Of a stretch of DNA of 64,000 bases, positions 9,091 through 16,902 are shown piece after piece (position 1 is the stretch's first letter; every line of letters begins with the position of its first letter). The stretch is from contig NZ_JAUORV010000021.1 of NCBI RefSeq assembly GCF_030548205.1, positions 1 to 64,000 on the forward strand. The letters run 5' to 3'. A program made the translations under genes and the position numbers. The notes beneath the pieces are model-generated. The model was not told where the DNA came from and did not search any database. It saw nothing but the letters and a program-made list of their open reading frames with translations. The DNA is from Aliiglaciecola sp. 3_MG-2023. Its GTDB lineage: Bacteria > Pseudomonadota > Gammaproteobacteria > Enterobacterales > Alteromonadaceae.

Positions 9091-9456
9091 ACTAACTCAC
9101 ATTCTTGTTATTATACTTTATGGGTAACTATTTGTTTTGTATGTCTATTTTGACATTTAAATACAAAGAGTACTACTTCACATCTAAGGTCTTCCCCACA
9201 ACGCATGTAACCGTTTTGAAGAATGCCTGATTTATTTTTAATCTTACAAAGGTAGGCAATCTTACCTTGTCTGAGTGCAATAAAGAAGATTTTAGGTAAG
9301 TCCAATTGTTAAAATATGTGTATTAGTTGTTTTCTGTTTTGATGGAACATGGCAGTTTTAAATATATGCTGGCACCTAATAATGTAAAAAACTTACTCAG
9401 AGAATTTGTAAAAGTAGGGTAGAATTTATAGCTAATTAAAAATGGGAGTCGAAAGG
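9091..9456. other. Intergenic region, divergent promoters expected
   Basis: A 366-base AT-rich gap lies between the divergently transcribed adaptor and DsrE-like genes. Open frames at 9111-9305 and 9323-9547 on the minus strand have no ribosome site and no recognisable content. No repeat or RNA was recognised. Confidence 0.5.
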
Positions 9457-10056
9457 TTGAAACAGTTTCTTTTAATGTTAAGTATGTTGCTGTTCTGCGG
9501 GTTAGGTGTTTTAAGCCAAAGCATTGCTGCCGAAAATAAAGCTGCAAAGGCCAGCAGTACTGTCACTTCGAGTAACAGCACTGGCAGGTTTACCACTGGA
9601 CCAGTGATCCGCGATTTTGGTAAGCACGCAAAAGTTCAAGTAGACCAAGCCTTTGATCCAAATACTGAATTTAAAGTGGCCTTTGATGTAAGTAAAGTCA
9701 GTGGCGAGCAAAAACTCAACCGACATTTTGTCAGTTTGGCGCGGTTTCTAAATATGCTAGTGGCCAATGGCGCTAAACAAGAGAATATCCATTTAGCCTT
9801 AGTGGTTCATGGTAGTGCAGGTAATGATCTGCTTAACCCTGTTGCTTATAAAAAACGTTTTGCTGGCAAGAACCCTAACCACCCATTGATTGCAGACTTA
9901 TTAGAAAACAATGTTGAGGTGTATCTTTGTGGTCAGTCTGCCGCTTTCCATGAGGTTAGCAATTCAGATCTGATTGAGGGTGTCCAAATGTCGCTGTCAG
10001 CCATGACGGCCCACGCGTTATTGGATCAACGAGGTTATTCCCTCAATCCATTTTAG
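9457..10056 (+). CDS. DsrE-like periplasmic protein
   Basis: About 199 residues. I favour the TTG at 9457, because GGGAG at 9444-9448 sits eight bases ahead of it and the product then starts with a clean signal peptide (MKQFLLMLSMLLFCGLGVLS, cleavage near SIAA). The in-frame ATG at 9442 has no ribosome site. The mature part has the DsrE/DsrF fold pattern: FKVAFDVSK, a central LARFLNMLVANGA helix, IHLALVVHGSAG, and a single Cys in VEVYLCGQSAAF near the C-terminus. DsrE relatives handle sulfur relay, but exported single-Cys members are uncharacterised. It stands alone, so no pathway can be named. Confidence 0.75.
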   Translation: MKQFLLMLSMLLFCGLGVLSQSIAAENKAAKASSTVTSSNSTGRFTTGPVIRDFGKHAKVQVDQAFDPNTEFKVAFDVSKVSGEQKLNRHFVSLARFLNMLVANGAKQENIHLALVVHGSAGNDLLNPVAYKKRFAGKNPNHPLIADLLENNVEVYLCGQSAAFHEVSNSDLIEGVQMSLSAMTAHALLDQRGYSLNPF

Positions 10057-10134
10057 CGCAGGGTGCTTGTTTTAAGTGTTTGGCAGAGTTTTGTTCGATG
10101 AATTGTTCGAATATCAAAGAAAATATGTTTTTGG

Positions 10135-11142
10135 ATGTCTGTGAGTAGTAAAAGTTTTAGGTTAAGTCTCAATTCAGCTTATTGGGCTATCTGTATTGCG
10201 GTTTGTTTCATCGTTACAAATTTTGTGTCTGGGGTGTTAGTAAGTCCTAACTCCCTTACCCATGAAGTGCAGATTAGAGATGTAGGTGCATCCCTTGCCT
10301 TACCCATAATAGGTGCGTTTAGCTATATCATTTTACCCTTCGTTATTGGCTTAGGCCATAAAGAGATTTTAGAGAATGGGAAAAATTGTGGTTTGTCCTT
10401 TAGTCAGTCAAGCAGCCTTGCCAATAAGGTTAAAAATATTCCTTGTAGCGTCTTAGTCGTCAGTGTCCTGACTGGTTTTATCATCATGTTTAGCTATTTG
10501 TATAGCGAACAACTCTTCTATGTAGACAGTTTGAGCTTCGAAGACAACCTCAGGCGATTTCCTTTGGTGTTACAAGCTTGGTGGATGTGGACAGGCGTTA
10601 TTCTCGCCATAGCAGTGATACTGCGGAACACGAAAACCATTGATAAGTTTATTGTTGAATATTTAACGGTGGAGTTGTTTCGCAGCCAGCATAAATATCC
10701 GTTTGCCAATACTGTGTTTTGGAACGCGCTATTCTTTTCAATTGGGATTTCTTTAGTTCCGTTACTGTGGATCGGCGGTGAACCGCAATTTAAAGATTTT
10801 TTACTGGCGATGACTGTCTTGTTAATCCTGATTAACTTAACGTTTTATCCACTTATACGCATTAAGCAAATCAAAACCAATACCTTCGAAACCCTCAAAG
10901 CGGCCAATCAGTATGAATGGCATGTGTCACAGATGACCCCGCAAGTTAGTTTCGAAAAGCTAACCCCCCATGAGCGTGATTTGATTTTAAGTGATGCCCA
11001 GAGCCTGAATCAAACCCCGCCGAAAAGGTGGGCTAACTTTTTTCATTTAAGCATCCGAGTATCAATATTAATCGCCATCCCATTTTTCACTTGGCAAGTG
11101 TTTAAGCTGGTCAATATGTCGCTATTTTTAGTGCAACTTTAA
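10135..11142 (+). CDS. Unrecognised integral membrane protein
   Basis: A 335-residue protein with about seven predicted hydrophobic helices (roughly residues 15-37, 53-73, 102-122, 147-165, 190-211, 222-240 and 310-330). A soluble stretch at 245-305 contains Trp, His and a QMTPQVSFEKLTPHERDLIL segment. I do not recognise a family. The start has only a weak GGA overlap upstream. The gene stands between the DsrE-like and ATP-grasp genes on the same strand, with 78 and 169 base gaps, so cotranscription is possible but not evident. Codon use and composition look like the neighbours. Confidence 0.7.
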   Translation: MSVSSKSFRLSLNSAYWAICIAVCFIVTNFVSGVLVSPNSLTHEVQIRDVGASLALPIIGAFSYIILPFVIGLGHKEILENGKNCGLSFSQSSSLANKVKNIPCSVLVVSVLTGFIIMFSYLYSEQLFYVDSLSFEDNLRRFPLVLQAWWMWTGVILAIAVILRNTKTIDKFIVEYLTVELFRSQHKYPFANTVFWNALFFSIGISLVPLLWIGGEPQFKDFLLAMTVLLILINLTFYPLIRIKQIKTNTFETLKAANQYEWHVSQMTPQVSFEKLTPHERDLILSDAQSLNQTPPKRWANFFHLSIRVSILIAIPFFTWQVFKLVNMSLFLVQL

Positions 11143-11311
11143 ATGCTAACAGGCTACCAGAAAGCTCTTCGCCAAAATAACTACTCCGGCCTTGCAAAAT
11201 TCACTTAACATTCGATTAACAGTGCTGGAGAAGTCGAGATTTCTCCGTTACTCTAGGCCAATTGTTTAAACTTACAAAAGCATACGAGCGTTATTACCTC
11301 GAGGAGAATCA

Positions 11312-12184
11312 ATGCGAAAAGTAGCCATATTGTCAACCAATGATCTGGAAGATTTTTTCGTTTATGACCACTTATTCTACGAGCCTTTAGAGGAAATGGG
11401 CTGGGAAGCTATTGAAGTTTCATGGCGCAGCAAAGATATCGACTGGAATGACTTCGAGGTTGTAATAATTCGCAGTACTTGGGATTATCAAACCAATGCT
11501 GATGACTTTTTAGAAGTGCTACAAAATATTGCCCAAAGTTCGGCCAAATTAGAAAATAGTCTTGAGTTGGTGCAATGGAATATTCGCAAAGATTATTTAA
11601 AGTCATTAGAGGTTAAAGGGGTGGGTATAGTGCCTACCATTTGGTGCGACACCTTAGATTTAGAGCTAATGAAAAGTGCATTCGGCCCACTGAATTGTCA
11701 GGAAATCGTGGTTAAACCCCTCGTCAGCGCAAATGCAGATCATACTTATCGCTTATCTTTAGAGTCTGTTATTGAAGAACAAGAGGGCCTGACAGAGGTA
11801 TTTTCGTCTCGTCCCCATATGATCCAACCATTTCTAAAAAGTGTGATCAATGAAGGTGAATATTCATTATTTTATTTTAACGGTGAGTACAGCCATTGCA
11901 TTGTGAAAGTGCCAAAACAAAATGATTTTCGCGTGCAAGAAGAGCATGGTGGGCAATTAAGAAGTGTGGAAGCCGATGAGCGATTATTATCCAGTGCTCA
12001 ACAGGTATTAGCGGCGCTACCTGAAATACCTCTGTATGCACGTATTGACTTAGTTAAATATGAAAACGCGTATGTCACCATGGAAGTGGAGCTTATTGAA
12101 CCTTCCTTGTATTTCAATATGGATGTAGATTCCGCCCTACGTTTTGCCAACGCTTTTGTGGAAAAGTATGGGCGCGGCAATTAA
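11312..12184 (+). CDS. ATP-grasp domain protein
   Basis: A 290-residue soluble protein. The N-terminal domain (VAILSTNDLEDF, then VVIIRSTWDYQTNADDFL at about 50-70) and the following ATP-grasp core (KDYLKSLEVKGVGIVPT, EIVVKPLVSANADHTYR, PHMIQPFLKSVINEGEYSL, ARIDLVKYENAYVTMEVELIEPSLYF) match glutathione-synthetase-like/RimK-like ATP-grasp ligases. This includes the DcsG-like group that ligates a carboxylate to an amine. The metal-binding Glu residues in MEVELIEPSLY near the end are present. GAGGAG precedes the ATG. The substrate is unknown, and no peptide or amino-acid biosynthetic partner sits next to it. Confidence 0.8.
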   Translation: MRKVAILSTNDLEDFFVYDHLFYEPLEEMGWEAIEVSWRSKDIDWNDFEVVIIRSTWDYQTNADDFLEVLQNIAQSSAKLENSLELVQWNIRKDYLKSLEVKGVGIVPTIWCDTLDLELMKSAFGPLNCQEIVVKPLVSANADHTYRLSLESVIEEQEGLTEVFSSRPHMIQPFLKSVINEGEYSLFYFNGEYSHCIVKVPKQNDFRVQEEHGGQLRSVEADERLLSSAQQVLAALPEIPLYARIDLVKYENAYVTMEVELIEPSLYFNMDVDSALRFANAFVEKYGRGN

Positions 12185-12202
12185 ACGTGAGTCATGAAAA
12201 AA

Positions 12203-12557
12203 TTAAAGCATTTTGCTGTAGTGCCCGTTTTGCTTGACTAAACGGGTAGTGATTGCGGTGTTGAAACGCAACACACCGGGCAATTTGCTCAAATCAACTC
12301 GTAATAGTTCATCAAAATCCGTTATATCTTTGGCCAATATCAATCACCACATTCACCAAAGCACGAATATTCAGGCCCATGGCCTGAGGTGACAGAATCG
12401 CTGAAAACCCGCTGATGACCTGTTTTTCTTGCAATGCTTTAACTCGATTCCAGCACGGTGTTTTACTCAAACCTATTGACTCACCTAAGGTTGCGAAGGA
12501 CAGACGACCGTCTTCTTCGAGTTTAGAAACGATCTGTTTATCTTTTTTATCTAGCAT
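12203..12557 (-). pseudogene. Broken Lrp/AsnC-family regulator of the kyn genes
   Basis: The first 73 or so residues are a good Lrp/AsnC N-terminus: LDKKDKQIVSKLEEDGRLSF, helix-turn-helix around ATLGESIGLSKTPCWNRVKAL, then GLNIRALVNVVIDI. The frame then ends at TGA 12312-12314. In another frame the sequence continues with recognisable C-terminal family text (LAKDITDFDELLRVDLSKLP, GVLRFNTAITTRLVKQNG) and stops at 12203. About 30-35 residues of the ligand-binding (RAM) domain are missing at the join, so this is a deletion of roughly 100 bases that also shifts frame. Intact members have about 150 residues. Divergent placement next to kynA matches the KynR-type regulator of tryptophan catabolism. 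The short product might still bind DNA but would lack the oligomerisation and effector domain. Confidence 0.85.
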
Positions 12558-12562
12558 TTATT

Positions 12563-12592
12563 TTGCTTTCGTTCTTTATATTTAGATATAAG
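12563..12592 (+). promoter_or_regulatory. Candidate kynA promoter
   Basis: TTGCTT at 12563 and TATAAG at 12587, spaced by 18 bases, read toward kynA. The first operator palindrome (12594-12606) begins directly after the -10 element. This is a pattern match only. Confidence 0.4.
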
Positions 12593-12593
12593 A

Positions 12594-12606
12594 AGAACTT
12601 TGTTCT
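12594..12606. promoter_or_regulatory. Operator-like palindrome 1, kyn region
   Basis: AGAAC-TTT-GTTCT is a perfect 13-base palindrome with its centre at 12600, between the regulator pseudogene and kynA. A second copy has its centre exactly 40 bases away. Paired, helically phased sites are typical of Lrp/AsnC operators. Confidence 0.6.
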
Positions 12607-12633
12607 AAAAAAGATAAAATTTCAAGTGTTTGA

Positions 12634-12646
12634 AGAACAATGTTCA
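12634..12646. promoter_or_regulatory. Operator-like palindrome 2, kyn region
   Basis: AGAAC-AAT-GTTCA has its centre at 12640. It shares GAAGAAC and TGTTC with palindrome 1, and both are preceded by GA. It would lie inside the coding region if kynA began at the TTG 12630, which supports the later ATG start. Confidence 0.6.
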
Positions 12647-12695
12647 ATTCACTATCTATTACCATAAAATCCAAGATAACCTTTTGGAACACCCC

Positions 12696-13448
12696 ATGTA
12701 CCGACAAAAATATAGCCGCCTGTTAGAAAACCCTGAAATCCTTGATTACGGCGCATATTTGCAATGCGATAGTTTATTGCAATGCCAAAAACCCCTAAAT
12801 AAATTATGCAATTCAGACGAGTTACAGTTTCAGATTGTGCATCAAGTGGAAGAGTTGTGGATGAAGTTGATGATCTTCACACTTATCGATGTTTTGGAGT
12901 ACATGCAGGCAGAACAAAGTCATCGGGTGGTTTCATTAATGAAGCGGGTGCACATGCTGCAAAAAATGATGATTGAACAAATGGACTTGTTGGAGACAAT
13001 GTCGCCCAAAGAATACCAACAGATCCGCTTGCAGCTAGGTAATGGTAGCGGCCAAGAATCTCCGGGCTTCCGAACCCTAGTAAAAATACCTGCGGATATG
13101 TGGAGCGTATTTAAACAATATTATGTAGAAAATCGTAAAACGACCATAGAGGCCATTTATGACAGCCAATACCAACATGACGATAGCTATGTGATTGCCG
13201 AGTGTTTAGTGGAGTTTGATGAGTTGTTACAGAAGTTTCGCTGGCAACATTTATTCTTAATTCAACGTACCATTGGTATGGAGTCTCATTCATTAAAAGG
13301 TCGTCCTGTTGACTTGCTTAAATCTGGCGCAAGAAACCAGTTTTTTCCGGAATTGTGGCAGATCCGTAACCAGATGACGGATGCCTGGGGGCAATCTTAC
13401 GGTAAAGTTCGCGACTCAATCGTCAAAAAGCAAGCCAGCAGGAGTTAA
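12696..13448 (+). CDS. kynA: Tryptophan 2,3-dioxygenase family protein
   Basis: A 250-residue heme dioxygenase that would open the indole ring of tryptophan to give N-formylkynurenine. Family marks are DYGAYLQCDSLLQCQKPLN, then IVHQVEELWMKLM (distal His and substrate pocket), GNGSGQESPGF, the proximal heme-ligand His in FRWQHLFLIQRTIGM, and QFFPELWQIRNQM. The GTGG-type loop that usually follows the heme His is replaced by SHSLKGRPVDLL, so this is a divergent branch. I place the start at ATG 12696 with GGA seven bases upstream. The frame is open back to TTG 12630, but that would run through an operator palindrome. kynU follows after five bases. Confidence 0.85.
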   Translation: MYRQKYSRLLENPEILDYGAYLQCDSLLQCQKPLNKLCNSDELQFQIVHQVEELWMKLMIFTLIDVLEYMQAEQSHRVVSLMKRVHMLQKMMIEQMDLLETMSPKEYQQIRLQLGNGSGQESPGFRTLVKIPADMWSVFKQYYVENRKTTIEAIYDSQYQHDDSYVIAECLVEFDELLQKFRWQHLFLIQRTIGMESHSLKGRPVDLLKSGARNQFFPELWQIRNQMTDAWGQSYGKVRDSIVKKQASRS

Positions 13449-13453
13449 TTTAA

Positions 13454-14575
13454 GTGAGTTACGCTGATTTATTCAATCTCCCTGCTAGCCCTTATTTTTT
13501 AAGTCATTCAGTGGGTTGTTTAGCAAAAAAATCGGAACTGAGTTTGGCTGAAAACTTTCTAACCCCTTGGAAATTGTCAGGCGGGGATGCTTGGCAGAAC
13601 TGGTTAAACACGGTGGATCTGTTTTGCACAGCCTTAGGCCAACTGTTGAATGCTAATTCTACTGATTTTTGCCCACAAACTAATTTATCTAGCGGCTTAA
13701 CGAAGTGGTTAATGGCATTGCCAACGCACAGTCATAAAATCCGTAAGCGCAAGGTGCTTATGCATGAAGATGCATTTCCGTCCATGGGCTACGTGGTTAA
13801 GGCAATGCAACCCTTAGGTTTTGAACTTGTATTGATACCTGCGGCGGAATCGGCTGCTAACATTCAGACCTGGCAACGGTATGTGCACGGGGATATTCAT
13901 TGTGTTTTGGCCACCCACGTTCATTCGAATACAGGGCAGGTGTCGCCTATTCAAAGTATTGCTCAGTTGTGTCGACAACAGAGTTGCTATTTCGCGGTGG
14001 ACGTCGCCCAATCAGCGGGCATTTTGCCCATTGATTTGTCTCTCTGGGACGTGGATGTGGTTTTTGGTTCAAGTGTAAAGTGGTTATGTGGCGGCCCTGG
14101 TGCTGGCTTTATGTGGCTAAACCCCCAATCCATTGAACAGCTCACGCCAATGGATGTGGGATGGTTTTCTCACAATGACCCTTTCGCAATGGAGATTACC
14201 GATTTCCAATATGCAAATGGCGCGAAGCGGTTTTGGGGAGGAACCCCCAATATTGCACCTTATGCTTTGGCCTTAGGAAGTTTGCAGACCATTTTGAATA
14301 TTGGGCTAAAGACGATTTTTGCGCATAATCGTCGATTGATAGAGTTGTTTTTACAGGGAGTAAACGAGGGACTGTTGCATCCTGTTGATTTGGCAAATAT
14401 GGGGGGGACCTTATGTCTGGAGATGCCGGCAACTCGTAGTGAGGCTATTTGTCAAAGACTAGACAGCCATAACTGTTATTTTGATACCCGTGGCAATGTG
14501 ATGCGTTTGTCGTTTCATATTTATAATTCAGAACAAGAGGTTGCTTTGTTGACGGACGTCTTCAACCAGCAATGA
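13454..14575 (+). CDS. kynU: Kynureninase-like PLP enzyme
   Basis: A 373-residue class V aminotransferase-fold enzyme. Kynureninase cleaves kynurenine to anthranilate and alanine. Visible marks are LATHVHSNTGQVSPI, the PLP Asp in FAVDVAQSAGILPIDL, the Schiff-base Lys in FGSSVKWLCGGPGAGF (about residue 210), and the DVGWFSHNDPF and FWGGTPNIAPYALA segments. It starts at GTG 13454 with GGAG nine bases upstream (inside the last kynA codons). It is cotranscribed with kynA. No kynurenine formamidase or anthranilate-processing gene is nearby, so that step must be encoded elsewhere. Confidence 0.85.
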   Translation: MSYADLFNLPASPYFLSHSVGCLAKKSELSLAENFLTPWKLSGGDAWQNWLNTVDLFCTALGQLLNANSTDFCPQTNLSSGLTKWLMALPTHSHKIRKRKVLMHEDAFPSMGYVVKAMQPLGFELVLIPAAESAANIQTWQRYVHGDIHCVLATHVHSNTGQVSPIQSIAQLCRQQSCYFAVDVAQSAGILPIDLSLWDVDVVFGSSVKWLCGGPGAGFMWLNPQSIEQLTPMDVGWFSHNDPFAMEITDFQYANGAKRFWGGTPNIAPYALALGSLQTILNIGLKTIFAHNRRLIELFLQGVNEGLLHPVDLANMGGTLCLEMPATRSEAICQRLDSHNCYFDTRGNVMRLSFHIYNSEQEVALLTDVFNQQ

Positions 14576-14654
14576 GGGGACTTTATTCCTTGTTAGGCTG
14601 GGCTTGCGCAGGTTTACCATGGGCTGATTTACCTTGTAGTGATCGACTGGACAG

Positions 14655-14699
14655 AGTCAACCGTGCTGAGTCAACTGTACTGTGTCAACCGTGCTGAGA
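14655..14699. repeat. Short direct repeat downstream of kynU
   Basis: GTCAACCGTGCTGAG occurs twice, about 29 bases apart, with related GTCAACTGTACTG text between. It lies in the 251-base gap between the convergent kynU and REC-TPR genes, where nothing else was recognised. Confidence 0.5.
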
Positions 14700-14826
14700 T
14701 ATGCCACCTCTGAGGCTACTTTCCCTTGGTTTCTGCCTTCTGTTAGCCTGGGTGAGGTTTGAATGAAGCGTAGGGCTATGCATTGCTAAAGTTTCGAAAT
14801 TTAAAATTTCAGTTCGCTTAGTGCAT

Positions 14827-16485
14827 CTACTCGTGATCTACATCCCGTGATGCTATTAATGGGTCGATTACGGCTAGATATTCATCCATTTTTTTATGTT
14901 GATTAGGAGATAAGGCAATGGAGTCTAATAGGTTTTTGCAGCGTTTTAGGCAAGCAAGCTGATCTTCGTTAAATTGAACTTCATCAATTAATTTAACCAT
15001 CACTTTAAGAATACTCAGAGCCATATTCGGGTTTTTAGGCGCTAGAACAAAGGCTTGAGAAAGCAACTCATATGCTGGCTCATAGCGTTTGTTTTTGTAG
15101 TGGGATGATGCCATTTCACCCAGCTCTTTGGGGGAATAGCGGATATCAGTACGTTCCTGAGTTTCCTGATCTAAATATTCATTAATCACCTGACCAACAA
15201 AGCTGTCACCTTCTATTTTAGACTTCACCGAGTCGAGCAGGCGAATCGACTCTTCCCAATAGCCCATTTCATGGAAGGCCTTAACTTTATCTAGGCTATC
15301 TTCCACTGAGCTACTGGCCCTTGTATCCATGTGCTCTTTGATAATCTGTTCAGCTGCTTTTTTGTCACTTTTCAGATTTAGCATGCGCGCATTAATAATC
15401 GCTAATTGCTCTTTTAATTGACTATCGTTTCCGTATTCATTGACGAAAAACGATAAATCTCGTTCTGTTTTGGCAACTAAGCGGGTGGCTTCTTCACCAT
15501 TTAGTGAGCCTGCCAAGTCAATGGCTGCACGAATAACGTTAAGATTTAAGTCTGGCGTATCGTGAATGGAGTTTTTAGCGAATTTGGCCATATTCATGGT
15601 CGCGATATACTGGCCTTTTTTATCATGATTGAGACGCGCTAAATTCCACGACTTCTTGTTTCTATCTAAATTGCGTGGCGCAAGCTTGGTGGCTTCCTGA
15701 ATGATCTCATATCCCTTGGCGTAGTCTTCTTTTTCAATGTAATACTCGGCTAATGCATCATAGGTTGTAAACCGTGTATCGTCTCGTTGCAGTAGCTCAT
15801 CAGTAAGGGTTATGGCCTCTGACAATTTATCTTGTTTTAACAGGCTTCTAGCCAGGTTCACTTGAACCCAACCATATTTATAACGCTGGCTCAATTTTCG
15901 ATAAAATGCTTCCGCTTGGGAATATTCTTTCAAGTTAATTAAACATTCGCCTATTAAACGATTGATCATTGGGTAATATTTACTTAAAGATTCGTCTTTT
16001 AATTGGCGCTCAGCGTAATAAATAGCCGTAGGATATTCAGCTTTATCAATGCAATAAGATAATTTATATAGTTTTTCTTTAATCGCAAATAAGTACTTGA
16101 AGCGCTTTTCCATGGTTTTACGATCCAGTGGTTTTACCCAAAAGTCGCTGGGCTGTAATTCAACCACACAGTTAACCAATGACATTGACGTATCCGCGCT
16201 TAAGAAAATTACCATGGTGGTTTTCGTGATATGGCCTTTTAGGCGCATTTCTTCGAGTAAATTGAAGCCATCTTTATCACTGCGAATATCAAAGGAAATC
16301 AGCACCACATCAAATTTAGTTTGCTCACATAAGCGCAGAGCATAAAACGCGTTTTCGGCGCTTTTACAATTATGAATACCAATCTGAGCCAATGCAGACT
16401 TGATGCTATCGTGGACGAGGGCCTGGCCATCAATAACCAAAATATTTAAGCTGCTTAATGGCTTTTGCGGGGGGATTTCAATCAA
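14827..16485 (-). CDS. Response regulator with TPR domain
   Basis: A 552-residue cytoplasmic protein. Residues 12-135 form a receiver domain (LNILVIDGQALVHDSIKSAL; candidate phospho-Asp in VVLISFDIRSDKDGF; conserved Lys in FWVKPLD). The rest is a long array of TPR helices, for example YYPMINRLIGECLINLKEYS, QAEAFYRKLSQRYKYGWVQ, and ARSLLKQDKLSEAITLTDEL. No DNA-binding or catalytic output domain is seen, so output should be by protein contact. No cognate histidine kinase is adjacent. Tetratricopeptide response regulators of this size are common in marine gammaproteobacteria, but their partners are mostly unknown. Confidence 0.85.
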   Translation of the reverse strand: MIEIPPQKPLSSLNILVIDGQALVHDSIKSALAQIGIHNCKSAENAFYALRLCEQTKFDVVLISFDIRSDKDGFNLLEEMRLKGHITKTTMVIFLSADTSMSLVNCVVELQPSDFWVKPLDRKTMEKRFKYLFAIKEKLYKLSYCIDKAEYPTAIYYAERQLKDESLSKYYPMINRLIGECLINLKEYSQAEAFYRKLSQRYKYGWVQVNLARSLLKQDKLSEAITLTDELLQRDDTRFTTYDALAEYYIEKEDYAKGYEIIQEATKLAPRNLDRNKKSWNLARLNHDKKGQYIATMNMAKFAKNSIHDTPDLNLNVIRAAIDLAGSLNGEEATRLVAKTERDLSFFVNEYGNDSQLKEQLAIINARMLNLKSDKKAAEQIIKEHMDTRASSSVEDSLDKVKAFHEMGYWEESIRLLDSVKSKIEGDSFVGQVINEYLDQETQERTDIRYSPKELGEMASSHYKNKRYEPAYELLSQAFVLAPKNPNMALSILKVMVKLIDEVQFNEDQLACLKRCKNLLDSIALSPNQHKKMDEYLAVIDPLIASRDVDHE

Positions 16486-16902
16486 TTCTATATTTCCAAC
16501 ATCTTATTTTTCTGTGGAAGGTCGAATACAACAAGAACCCTAAAAGAAAGACAAATATGCGAGTGATTTGGTTGCAATTGAAGGATGTGTTCGCTGCTTT
16601 TTAAAATGGCAAAGCATGCTGAAAGTTAGCATCTTGACACTCATCCATACAAAGTCCAGGCAATGCGTTATACAACTGTAAAACGGGTATTGAGTTGTTA
16701 TTTTAACCGTTTTATTGCGTCGTGTTGCTATTTGTCACGCCGTTAGGGGTCAAAAAGACCACTTAGCTTTATCATTGCTCAAGACGTGAGGATTAGCAAG
16801 AAACTTAATGTTTATCGCAAAAAATCTTGACTCATAACTTGGTTTTAGGTCAGGACTTTTTGCGCGTAAACGAGTGAGCTAAACGAGAGGGGAAACTAGT
16901 TG
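16486..16902. other. Intergenic region upstream of REC-TPR
   Basis: A 417-base gap holds the probable REC-TPR promoter at its left side and a terminator-like hairpin at 16816-16864. An AAAACGG/CCGTTTT inverted repeat lies near 16680-16715. No reading frame of interest was seen. Confidence 0.5.
16816..16864 (-). terminator. Probable terminator of the DUF3300 gene
   Basis: CGCAAAAAATCTTGAC and GTCAGGACTTTTTGCG form a long, slightly imperfect stem around an 17-base loop. It lies 39 bases beyond the DUF3300 stop, and the T-rich arm is transcribed last on the minus strand. Confidence 0.6.

Noticed and set aside
9111-9305. 64-codon minus-strand frame upstream of the RND adaptor
   Set aside because: It has no ribosome site, no recognised content, and lies where the adaptor promoter should be.
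12630-12695. N-terminal extension of kynA from TTG 12630
   Set aside because: It would put an operator palindrome inside the gene. The ATG at 12696 has a better ribosome site and matches the expected family start.
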